The translations under genes were made by a program, and so were the position numbers. 64,000 nucleotides of DNA, taken from Siphonodentalium dalli. Its lineage: Eukaryota; Mollusca; Scaphopoda; Gadilida; Siphonodentaliidae. The notes beneath the pieces are model-generated. The model was not told where the DNA came from, searched no databases, and saw only the letters and a list, made by a program, of their open reading frames with translations. The stretch lies in assembly GCA_032622095.1 (NCBI GenBank), contig CP136069.1:746001-810000 (forward strand), given 5' to 3'. Below are positions 43,465 through 52,893 of the stretch, one piece after another; the first letter of the stretch is position 1; the number at the start of each line of letters is the position of its first letter.

Positions 43465-44358
43465 TATAAGAAAAATTTGAATTTTACGAAATTTCACGTC
43501 TCACCATGATAAGTTGTTATTTCCATATTTTCTTATTTTCAAATGATGATGACCACATTTTGGACAGATTTAAATAAGAAACGCATGGATTCGCCTGTAG
43601 ATAGTAAAGAGAGTGATAAATCTGGTAATTTTGCATGGATGTCAGGTACCATTAGGGGGTCAGGGGGTCTAAAGCCCCCCCTCCCCACAATTTTGAGGAG
43701 TGTTAGCCCCCCCCCCCCCATTGGGAAAATGTGTCATTTGACCCAATTAAGCTTTTCCGGCACCCAGTAGCCTTATCTGGGACGTATGCCCACCCCAAGT
43801 CGGGGGGGGGGGGTGATGGCATCACCACTAGAGTTACTGTCGTGCAAAACTGTCATGGCAGCTTTGTTAAACAGACAGTATGCCCTGCCATCTGGTAAAA
43901 TTTCATGCCTGAGGCTGTGTCTGATGTTGTATCATAATGTTTCGATATTTAAATTGACTTATGGTTGCTTTACATTGCTATTAAAATATTTTTTATTTTT
44001 ATTTTCTGTTAATTTTGGTAAATATTTATTATAAATTGCCAAATTCTGCATGAAAAGGGTTTAAAATTGGACAATATAGCCCTCTCAAAATGTATATTAA
44101 CATTTCCTCTTCAATTTAGTAATATTATGGTATATAAGGACATACTTCAGTTATACAAGATCCATTAGCTAGTAAAATTGAAAAAAAAAGCTAAATTTTT
44201 TGGCTTTATTTTGAGGATTGACACTAATTTTCAGGATGCCTCATATTGGAAAAATAAACAACTACTGCTCAATATAATCCATTTTTGATTTCAGTAAGGT
44301 CTATATTTTGATAAAATACTATAAGAAACGCTGTTATTCACACATATACATATATATA

Positions 44359-44703
44359 GCCCTCTGTAAAGGGTGTATAGGGACAGCCATTATACCAGGT
44401 GCATAAAGTCTAAAGCCCTCTGCCATTTCTATAAATATTACACATACCTATAGTGTGAATTCTATGGAAGCGTATTGGTGGCATTTTGAAGAAAACAAAA
44501 ATTGGCCCAGGAAGTGCTAATTAGCACATACGTATCAATAATTAGCTGATAATTTAATACTGTTATATTATAGGCCTGACAAGTTATCCAAGTCTGTTTC
44601 ATCAGAAATTTCGACACGTGACTCAAAACTGGAACTACTTCCGGGTCAACTTGAACCTCGTGGATTTCTTTTCAAAAGACGGGACGTATTATGTAATCAG
44701 TTT
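44359..44703. other. Low-copy DNA beside the satellite, nothing recognised
   Basis: No gene, RNA or clear repeat is visible. The first bases after the array share the 12-mer ATATAGCCCTCT (44354-44365 across the junction) with an internal site of the satellite body (for example 1081-1092). A shorter match, GTCTAAAGCCC, near 44408-44418 also occurs in the body. These may be microhomology or remnants of a decayed unit. Confidence 0.5.
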
Positions 44704-44750
44704 GTCCGTCCGTCTGTCCGTCCGCGCGGATCCGTCTGTCTGTCCGTCCG
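44704..44750 (+). repeat. TCCG/TCTG-rich microsatellite
   Basis: Degenerate tetranucleotide run of GTCC and GTCT units, interrupted by GCGCGGATCC. It sits just in front of three 161-bp repeats and seems to be part of the same dispersed element. Confidence 0.85.
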
Positions 44751-44758
44751 TTAACATT

Positions 44759-45230
44759 TTGGTTTCCGATCGATAACTTGAGTAGGGATAATTTTATCAC
44801 AACCCAACTTGGTTTGTGGTTCAATCATATCAAAATACAGGTCAAGTTCGAAAACGGGCGCGGTCCGATGATTTTTGTTAAAGTTACGTTCTGATTTTGA
44901 CTTAGCATTTCCCAAATTTATGGTTTCCGATCGATAACTTGAGTACGTATTACAATATCACAATCAAACTTGGTATGTGACGCAATAATATCAAAATACA
45001 GGTCCAGTTCGAAAATGGGCGCGGTCCGATGATTTTTGTTAAAGTGACGTTCTGATTTTGACTTAGAATTTCCCAAATTTATGATTTCCGATCGATAACT
45101 TGAGTCATGATTACTTTATCACAACCAAACTTGGTATATGACAAAATAATATCAAAATGCCGGTCAAGTTCGAATTTGGTCCCAGACAGATGATTTTTTA
45201 TTAAAGTTGCATCCTTGTTTTGTCACTTTT
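44759..45230 (+). repeat. Three 161-bp internal repeats of a dispersed invertebrate element
   Basis: The motif TTTCCGATCGATAACTTGAG recurs with exact 161-bp spacing near 44762, 44923 and 45084. Each is followed by the same arrangement: a TTATCACAA-type motif, an ACTTGGT motif, AAGTTCGAA, then GATGATTTTT and AAAGTT. The third copy is shorter and more diverged. Downstream (45240-45282) the sequence reads CGGGCGTATTAAGC and ends GCTCTTGTTG. From memory, a TCCG run followed by ~150-160-bp 'GATAACT' repeats and a GCTCTTGTT terminus occurs widely in mollusc and other invertebrate genomes. I cannot name the family; it has no terminal inverted repeat that I can see. Confidence 0.7.
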
Positions 45231-45316
45231 TATGCGCAAACACGGGCGTATTAAGCCGACGCACCAGCGTTGCTCTTGTTGTGGGTGTGACACCATATTT
45301 TGTAGAAAAATTTCCC

Positions 45317-45918
45317 AATAGACCATGGGATGAAAATCCTAAGACGCACATGGAATGTAAGACTCGATATTCTTATAGTTCTTGCTTTTCTTAATTAGAC
45401 CCTGGAGAGTGGGTTCAGTCCGATTTTGTACCCCGTGCCAATGCATTCTCTTATATATGCGAGTCGACCATAGGTCGCCTCGCATATACAAGAGAATGCA
45501 TTGGCATAACATTTTTTTACAATTTTAATAATTAATTTTTTTTCTTGTATTCTTTAACAATTTTATAATTTCACCCATACAGAGCCCCAGACAAACATGA
45601 GCAGACGACACTCTTCTATATGCTTCTATATATATGTGGGGCTCCCTGCAGGGTAATGGATGTTTTTTATTTTATGTCCTAAAAATTGTAAGAAAAATTT
45701 ATAAAAACAAATGATAAAAAATTGTTAGGCCAATGCATTCTCTTATATATGCGAGGCGACCTATGGTCGACTCGCATATATAAGAGAATGCATTGGCACA
45801 GGGTAAAAAAATCGGACTGAACCCACTCTCCAGGGTCTAATTAAGAAAAGCAAGTACTATAAGAATATCGAGTCTTACATTCCATGTGCGTCTTAGGATT
45901 TTCATCCCATGGTCTATT
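45317..45918. mobile_element. Foldback / long-TIR MITE with nested palindromes
   Basis: Seen: the left arm (45317-~45520) and right arm (~45715-45918) are reverse complements over about 200 bp with only a few mismatches and small length differences. Outer ends read AATAGACCATGGGATGAAAA and its complement. A TA sits just inside the outermost bases on both sides (45319-45320 and 45915-45916), which fits a TA target duplication with the element starting at GACC. Each arm contains its own 69-bp palindrome (45437-45505 and 45729-45797), built on GCCAATGCATTCTCTTATAT with a GTCGAC or GGCGAC core. The ~195-bp middle is AT-rich and holds GAGCCCCA paired with TGGGGCTC. No transposase. Likely a non-autonomous DNA transposon. 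Confidence 0.88.
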
Positions 45919-45996
45919 TATTTGCAATAAACTGATTTACAAATAAATAGCCTGGTTTAGTTCCGTTTACGGTTTAAATTTATAGATAACACTGAT

Positions 45997-46011
45997 AGCA
46001 ACAAAACACTT
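45997..46011 (+). repeat. Left target-site duplication of SINE
   Basis: The 15-mer AGCAACAAAACACTT is repeated exactly at 46308-46322, immediately outside the SINE on each side. Confidence 0.93.
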
Positions 46012-46307
46012 GGGGGCCCCCGGTGGTCCAGTCGGTAGAGTGCCAGGTGAATTACGCCATCACATGTCGTCCAGCGCTGACGAAGCTGGTTCGAACCCCG
46101 TCATAGGGATGGTGGCCGGAATCGTGTATCTGGGCAAGTTTGTCAGTTGCTTTCCGGGGGTCGGTGGTTTCTACACGCAGTGGAACAATTTCCCGGTGAA
46201 ATTAAGCTTCTGTGTGGTCTTTTCTCCACCCGTAAATTTGACAACGTCGTGTGTGGCATAGCGACTAGAACGACGATAAACCCTAATAAACAAACAAACA
46301 AACAAAC
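46012..46307 (+). mobile_element. tRNA-derived SINE with (AAAC)n tail
   Basis: Seen: the 5' head has RNA polymerase III promoter boxes in tRNA spacing, box A TGGTCCAGTCGG (46024-46035) and box B GGTTCGAACCCC (46088-46099). A ~190-bp non-tRNA body follows, then TAAACCCTAATAAAC and an (AAAC)n tail (to 46307). A perfect 15-bp target-site duplication brackets the element, so this is a full-length, fairly recent LINE-mobilised insertion. Known: SINEs borrow a LINE reverse transcriptase through their 3' tail. The body and tail resemble bivalve META- or Deu-type SINEs from memory; I cannot assign the family. The open frames over it are incidental. Confidence 0.9.
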
Positions 46308-46322
46308 AGCAACAAAACACTT
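46308..46322 (+). repeat. Right target-site duplication of SINE
   Basis: Exact 15-bp copy of 45997-46011 directly after the AAAC tail. Confidence 0.93.
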
Positions 46323-47229
46323 AAAGATCATAGGCGAGAGACAGCCACCGACAACATTAAAGCCTGTCGGCTGGTGACTTAAACATACTCAATCTGTATC
46401 AGACGCTCCTAAATAAAGTGGTTATTATTACCACCTGATTTTAGAGTTATCAATCTTTATCTGCAAGACCGTCCGTTTGAGCTCGTGTTTCTGGCCCAGA
46501 AACAATTGAAATAACAAACTTCCAAAATCGATATCTGATCAATCTGAGCTTTGATGGGTATGTTCCTCGACTCGAATCAAATATTTTTTACGCCCGAAGC
46601 CAAAGAAATAGTAATTTGGGAGCGTCTAATCGGATTGAGTACCTTTAATCCCACATGGAAGATATTAATTATCACCTATCAAACAAACGCGTTATACAAA
46701 ACATATAATAAAACACTCTTTATTGATCCAAACTCCACCAAACTTCGTATATATAGCAATATAGCTTGAACATGAATACATATGCCTATGAACTTTATTT
46801 GTAAAATGTCCCATTATCTGAACTTGTGTTCGGCTATATGTTCGGCTATATGTTCGGCTATGTTCGGCTTTTATGACCGGGTCGCAGTGCAGTACATTGT
46901 TAAGCAACAGACAACAACTAAGACAAACTCCATGCAGCGCCCTCTATGTTATCATTGCGATATAGCACTGCCACAAGGATGGTACTTCGCGGACCGATAC
47001 ATCTATTTTTACATATTGTCGGAACTATATTTAGTCACCTATTATTTTATTTTGACCACCAACAGTTTGCTATAATGGTAATTCTTTCGGTTTTGATAAG
47101 AACAATATGAACTGAGCCAGACATAGACAATTTTAATCCTAAAACGTAAGAACTAAGAACACGTAAGAAATCCTTACCAAATGTCCAAGATGGCAGTGAT
47201 ATCTCAGCGGAGCGATGGGAGATAACTCA
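46323..47229. other. Low-copy DNA, nothing recognised apart from a short repeat
   Basis: Short open frames on both strands (72-97 codons) overlap each other and match no family that I know. They look like chance. The only local structure is a 12-bp repeat, TTCGGCTATATG, three times from 46829 to about 46870. Confidence 0.5.
46829..46870 (+). repeat. 12-bp minisatellite, three copies
   Basis: TTCGGCTATATG occurs at 46829 and 46841 and, slightly shortened, at 46853, then TTCGGCTT ends it. Confidence 0.85.
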
Positions 47230-47237
47230 AATTTTAT

Positions 47238-47770
47238 GTGCATGTTTATGATGACACACTCTATAGTTTTTGGAATCGATCGGTTGATCGGTTTAGAAAT
47301 TATTTACACTTTGCATCCGCACATAGGCATGAGCTATCCGATGCTGTAACCAAAGTATTTTTTGTCCGATTGTGTTCATATTTGATATGTAGGTTTATGA
47401 TGACACACACCTCACCTGTATAGTTTTTGATATCGATTGGTTGATCGATTTAGAAAATAATTAACCCTGCACACAAATGCTATCTGATGCATTTAAGTCA
47501 AACAATTTTCTTCTGATCTGCCTCATATTTCTTCCCTAGGTCTTTCTCAGCACGTTCTTAATCTGTATGGATTTTGATATTGTTTAGTTAATCCTTTCCA
47601 CTCTTGTTTTTAAATAGTATTCATCCAAACCAGGATGACTCAAAAAAATTCCATCTGATTGACACCAAATTTGGCATATCAATTTCTGACCCCTAAATAT
47701 AGATCAAGTTCGAATATGGGTTTGATCCGATTTATTTTAACAGAGTTATGACCCTTTATTATTCATACCT
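47238..47770 (+). repeat. Degenerate ~150-bp tandem repeat related to the 161-bp units
   Basis: TTTATGATGACACAC followed by a TATAGTTTTTG motif and a GATCGGTT/GATCGATT motif appears near 47245 and again 149 bp later, near 47394. A weaker third trace lies near 47565 (TTTTGATATTGTTTAGTTAA). The end of the stretch (47660-47760) has CCAAATTTGGCAT, ATCAAGTTCGAATATGG and ATCCGATTTATTTT in the same order as the units at 44759-45230. Inference: an old, decayed copy of the same kind of element. Confidence 0.55.
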
Positions 47771-49436
47771 ATTTGCCATGCACTCAGATGCACTATGCAA
47801 TTTGAAGAGAAAATGAATCCACACAGAACTGTGTTATTAGAATGAGACAATTAAAAGCTATTGGACACCCACTACACTGGTGCCTGACATACCTGTTTAT
47901 CTCATCTGTCAAACTGTGACTCTTTATTCCAGTTCTGTCTTCTGTGCAATATTAAGTTAATTAATCCCCTGTTGAATCAGGTCAATGGCATTAATTAATG
48001 TACACTCTATAAGACTCTTAGTTCCATCATATGATGTCATTGGAAATGATTAACCCGGGGTTAATATGGTCTTCTGATGTTTTTCATTTGATCATTCTCC
48101 TATTCTGTGAACAGATTGATGGTGATCCACTTTTCACTTACATGGATTTGGGATTAAAATTAACCCATTCCATAGACACATATTATCCGATAGACATATA
48201 TTAAATTATCGCTTTCACTTTGAGCCAGGCTCAGTCAGTGTTTCAATAAATATATTCATCATTAGAGGAAATGTCTTATTTTGAAATTCTCTCAATTGAA
48301 TTTGGGCTGCAGGATAATATGAAGGGTGCTGGGATTCTTGAGAATGACTTATTGTATGGGTTTCTAAATCCAATGACATGCTTTTTGTTGACTATTTTGT
48401 GTTTATCAGTTCATTATTTTAGTTAAGAGTAACCCCGTACTATCCGATTTGATAACTAAAATATTTCCATTGATTATGTTTATAGTTCTGGTTTTGAAAA
48501 AAAAAATTATTTTTGAATTTTTTTTTAGATTGAACTCCTCGCCCAATTTAATACACAAAAATATTTAAAACCATTAATTAGGTGTGATGTCCTGTTTTGA
48601 AAATATGAAGATTTTATTGCAATAGTTGCATGTAATATAATGATATCAATAAATTACCATGTGAACATCCAATATCCAGAGTATATGAGAGTACCTTTAA
48701 ATTAATATATGTCATTCCAAGCGAAATCTGTTATTAATTGAGTGATGACATATGTTACAGAGCTCTAGGGTGGTTGTATGAAGGTAAAGATAAACAACCT
48801 GCTGGCTGGATAATTGTTTATCCTATCTGTCAAATTGATTAATGGCTAAACCATTGGATCTCACGGTGAGAGGTCCCTGTGTGAATAGGGACAGAGTTAT
48901 GAGATTTAAAACGACTCCTCTCCCACCCCAAATACTTTAACCCCATCTTAAGACAAATTATTTTAGCTTTTGATTTTAAGTTAGGTACTGATATATGGAT
49001 TACTGTGATAATATCTTTGACCAATTATCAGTTATAGCTAATTGCTATCGCCAAGGTATGGGTTAAACACCTGCCGATATTGATCGGCCTCTCGTTCTTC
49101 ATCTAGTTGATCTCAGTATTTGTGATCAGAACTTTTTGAACTGGTTTCAATACTTCGATGTCCATTCAATGTCTTGTTCTTACGTCTTTTTATGTTTGGC
49201 GGCGTAAATGCTCAAATTTATTGTTGAAATTATCCGTGTTAGCCGGGGCCGATACACCAGTGGCGCCTAGCCAGTGGGGTAGGCCCGGTTAATTGTCCGG
49301 GTTAACCATGGAACTCCCGATATATGGCGGGGCCCAACCCCACTTGAGGTACGACACAGACACTGCATGATGGCCATACGATGGCCATACGATGTTCCAA
49401 ATCCCAAGGACCTCGAGCCAGGAATGGCCTGTGTGC
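47771..49436. other. AT-rich low-copy DNA, nothing recognised
   Basis: I read both strands and found no exon-like conserved protein, RNA gene or strong repeat. The base composition shifts to GC-richer sequence at 49230-49480. There an 11-bp unit, ATGGCCATACG, is duplicated at about 49369-49390. Confidence 0.5.
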
Positions 49437-49482
49437 AAAGTCTCAGACGCTAGGATGTTGCATCTTGGTATAGTCGGAATTT
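49437..49482 (+). repeat. Diverged short duplication, copy 1
   Basis: The segment starting AAAGTCTCAGACGCTAGGAT and ending TAGTCGGAATT recurs in diverged form at 49682-49724. Confidence 0.65.
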
Positions 49483-49681
49483 CGCCGTATCTGTCAATTG
49501 TAAGAACAGTTATTTCCTCCTGTTGCAAGACCAGTTAAGTCTTAACCGTAGTACATATTTTACTTCCATAAAATTGATCGAGTGCATGACATAAATATTC
49601 CTCTTTCAGTCTTTGATAAGATTAATAATACCAAGCAACATACAGAAGACACTAATTTTCATGGTCTTTAGGATGTCCTAA

Positions 49682-49724
49682 AAAGTCTCAGATGCTAGGA
49701 TTTCGCGTCTTTTTAGTCGGAATT
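49682..49724 (+). repeat. Diverged short duplication, copy 2
   Basis: Second copy of 49437-49482, about 245 bp downstream (AAAGTCTCAGATGCTAGGAT to TAGTCGGAATT). It is followed by a run of A and a near-perfect palindrome, GGCCGAACCATGGTCGGCC (49745-49763). The rest of 49483-49924 shows nothing that I recognise. Confidence 0.65.
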
Positions 49725-49924
49725 AAAAAAAAATTCTCCCACCAGGCCGAACCATGGTCGGCCCGGTAGGTCCTAATTCCAGGTAACTCTTTTACTTCCA
49801 GTCCCCCCTGCCCTTTTCTTGAATTTCCTTAGAGTCAAGGATTTTGTGACTTTTGGGAAAATAAAATATGAAATTATCTTCCACCCGATCGATACGTTCG
49901 AACCTCTATAAATATAGGCAGAGC

Positions 49925-52548
49925 TATACCTCGGGACCCATCACCCCTATTCAGCATGTATTCACTTCTATACCTCGGGACCCATCACCCCTATTCAGCA
50001 TGTATTCACTTCTATACCTCGGGACCCATCACCCCTATTCAGCATGTATTCACTTCTATACCTCGGGACCCATCACCCCTATTCAGCATGTATTCACTTC
50101 TATACCTCGGGACCCATCACCCCTATTCAGCATGTATTCACTTCTATACCTCGGGACCCATCACCCCTATTCAGCATGTATTCACTTCTATACCTCGGGA
50201 CCCATCACCCCTATTCAGCATGTATTCACTTCTATACCTCGGGACCCATCACCCCTATTCAGCATGTATTCACTTCTATACCTCGGGACCCATCACCCCT
50301 ATTCAGCATGTATTCACTTCTATACCTCGGGACCCATCACCCCTATTCAGCATGTATTCACTTCTATACCTCGGGACCCATCACCCCTATTCAGCATGTA
50401 TTCACTTCTATACCTCGGGACCCATCACCCCTATTCAGCATGTATTCACTTCTATACCTCGGGACCCATCACCCCTATTCAGCATGTATTCACTTCTATA
50501 CCTCGGGACCCATCACCCCTATTCAGCATGTATTCACTTCTATACCTCGGGACCCATCACCCCTATTCAGCATGTATTCACTTCTATACCCCGGGACCCA
50601 TCACCCCTATTCAGCATGTATTCACTTCTATACCTCGGGACCCATCACCCCTATTCAGCATGTATTCACTTCTATACCTCGGGACCCATCACCCCTATTC
50701 AGCATGTATTCACTTCTATACCTCGGGACCCATCACCCCTATTCAGCATGTATTCACTTCTATACCTCGGGACCCATCACCCCTATTCAGCATGTATTCA
50801 CTTCTATACCTCGGGACCCATCACCCCTATTCAGCATGTATTCACTTCTATACCCCGGGACCCATCACCCCTATTCAGCATGTATTCACTTCTATACCTC
50901 GGGACCCATCACCCCTATTCAGCATGTATTCACTTCTATACCTCGGGACCCATCACCCCTATTCAGCATGTATTCACTTCTATACCCCGGGACCCATCAC
51001 CCCTATTCAGCATGTATTCACTTCTATACCTCGGGACCCATCACCCCTATTCAGCATGTATTCACTTCTATACCTCGGGACCCATCACCCCTATTCAGCA
51101 TGTATTCACTTCTATACCTCGGGACCCATCACCCCTATTCAGCATGTATTCACTTCTATACCTCGGGACCCATCACCCCTATTCAGCATGTATTCACTTC
51201 TATACCTCGGGACCCATCACCCCTATTCAGCATGTATTCACTTCTATACCCCGGGACCCATCACCCCTATTCAGCATGTATTCACTTCTATACCTCGGGA
51301 CCCATCACCCCTATTCAGCATGTATTCACTTCTATACCTCGGGACCCATCACCCCTATTCAGCATGTATTCACTTCTATACCTCGGGACCCATCACCCCT
51401 ATTCAGCATGTATTCACTTCTATACCCCGGGACCCATCACCCCTATTCAGCATGTATTCACTTCTATACCTCGGGACCCATCACCCCTATTCAGCATGTA
51501 TTCACTTCTATACCTCGGGACCCATCACCCCTATTCAGCATGTATTCACTTCTATACCTCGGGACCCATCACCCCTATTCAGCATGTATTCACTTCTATA
51601 CCTCGGGACCCATCACCCCTATTCAGCATGTATTCACTTCTATACCTCGGGACCCATCACCCCTATTCAGCATGTATTCACTTCTATACCCCGGGACCCA
51701 TCACCCCTATTCAGCATGTATTCACTTCTATACCTCGGGACCCATCACCCCTATTCAGCATGTATTCACTTCTATACCTCGGGACCCATCACCCCTATTC
51801 AGCATGTATTCACTTCTATACCTCGGGACCCATCACCCCTATTCAGCATGTATTCACTTCTATACATCGGGACCCATCACCCCTATTCAGCATGTATTCA
51901 CTTCTATACCTCGGGACCCATCACCCCTATTCAGCATGTATTCACTTCTATACCCCGGGACCCATCACCCCTATTCAGCATGTATTCACTTCTATACCTC
52001 GGGACCCATCACCCCTATTCAGCATGTATTCACTTCTATACCTCGGGACCCATCACCCCTATTCAGCATGTATTCACTTCTATACCTCGGGACCCATCAC
52101 CCCTATTCAGCATGTATTCACTTCTATACCTCGGGACCCATCACCCCTATTCAGCATGTATTCACTTCTATACCTCGGGACCCATCACCCCTATTCAGCA
52201 TGTATTCACTTCTATACCCCGGGACCCATCACCCCTATTCAGCATGTATTCACTTCTATACCTCGGGACCCATCACCCCTATTCAGCATGTATTCACTTC
52301 TATACCTCGGGACCCATCACCCCTATTCAGCATGTATTCACTTCTATACCTCGGGACCCATCACCCCTATTCAGCATGTATTCACTTCTATACCTCGGGA
52401 CCCATCACCCCTATTCAGCATGTATTCACTTCTATACCTCGGGACCCATCACCCCTATTCAGCATGTATTCACTTCTATACCTCGGGACCCATCACCCCT
52501 ATTCAGCATGTATTCACTTCTATACCTCGGGACCCATCACCCCTATTC
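49925..52548 (+). repeat. 44-bp minisatellite, about 59.6 copies
   Basis: Exact 44-bp unit starting TATACCTCGGGACCCATCAC and ending with a CAGCATG-to-CACTTC segment. Copies are nearly identical. The main variant is C for T at unit position 7, making CCCGGG, in units 15, 21, 24, 30, 34, 40, 46 and 52 (counting from 0). One unit (44, at 51861) has A instead. Forty-four is not a multiple of three and three units contain no stop, so all three forward frames stay open for more than 830 codons and encode the same repeated peptide. I do not treat this as a gene: no start context, no flanking coding sequence, and frame-independent openness. Confidence 0.96.
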
Positions 52549-52714
52549 ACTTGTATATAAAGTTGTATGAGAGTATTTGAGCCAAAATAAAAATATGTGC
52601 ACATGGAATTTTGAAGAGAACTCGTCGACCCGTATTTTCCCTTTCATAATAATAAATTATATGCACTTGTCTATGTTTGTTTCTACAACAAGATAGAGCA
52701 TATATCCTGGTGTA

Positions 52715-52868
52715 TATAAGCGGGCGTGGCATTTTTATAGTGCAGCGTGTGTTATAAGTGGGCATGGCACTTTTTTTTAGTGCCGCGTGTGTTATAAGTG
52801 GGCGTGGCACTTTTTCAGTTCAGCTTGTGTTATAAGTGGGCGTGGCACTTTTTCAGTTCAGCGTGTGT
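52715..52868 (-). repeat. 38-40-bp minisatellite, inverted arm (4 units)
   Basis: Four units starting TATAAGTGGGCGTGGCAC, at 52715, 52753, 52793 and 52831. They are the reverse complement of the array that follows. The short stretch 52549-52714 between this and the 44-bp array shows nothing recognisable. Confidence 0.9.
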
Positions 52869-52893
52869 TATAACACACTTATAACACACGCTG
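52859..52893. repeat. Palindromic junction where the minisatellite reverses
   Basis: CAGCGTGTGTTATAA (52859-52873) and its exact reverse complement (52879-52893) flank a 5-nt spacer CACAC. Complementarity continues imperfectly on both sides through the array units. Confidence 0.9.

Larger units (their letters stand above)
1..44358 (+). repeat. Satellite array: 40 direct units, 19 long (~1.35 kb) and 21 short (~0.89 kb)
   Basis: Seen directly: one shared body (representative 469-1365) repeats 40 times head to tail. Long units carry a 458-bp insert in front of the body; short units lack it. Long units start at 7, 1366, 5379, 7623, 9865, 12986, 14339, 15689, 17048, 19287, 21525, 24659, 26899, 28250, 34054, 35402, 37635, 38985 and 43007. 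Short units start at 2712, 3600, 4488, 6733, 8978, 11212, 12098, 18402, 20639, 22880, 23768, 26013, 29606, 30498, 31386, 32274, 33166, 36751, 40339, 41225 and 42118. Units differ by few substitutions; most length change is in one C tract and one G tract. The array ends abruptly at 44358 and its left end lies at or beyond the window edge. The open frames of about 60-163 codons that recur in every unit show no sign of selection as proteins. Function unknown; a centromeric or heterochromatic role is possible but nothing here shows it. Confidence 0.97.

Noticed and set aside
1-44358. Ribosomal RNA or histone gene cluster, both of which form tandem arrays
   Set aside because: No rRNA core motifs or histone reading frames occur in the unit. 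It is AT-rich with no conserved coding sequence.
46012-46110. A functional tRNA gene
   Set aside because: Pol III boxes are present, but a tRNA fold with proper acceptor and anticodon arms is not evident. The stretch is the head of a SINE with a target duplication and AAAC tail.
46010-46377. Short protein genes over the SINE
   Set aside because: Overlapping frames on both strands inside a non-coding SINE. The KQTNKQT stretch simply translates the AAAC tail.
49925-52548. CRISPR array
   Set aside because: Units are contiguous and nearly identical with no unique spacers, and the setting is eukaryotic.
49868-52570. A 900-residue repetitive protein
   Set aside because: All three forward frames are open over the 44-bp array because the unit has no stop in any frame and its length is not a multiple of three. 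There is no flanking coding sequence or splice support.
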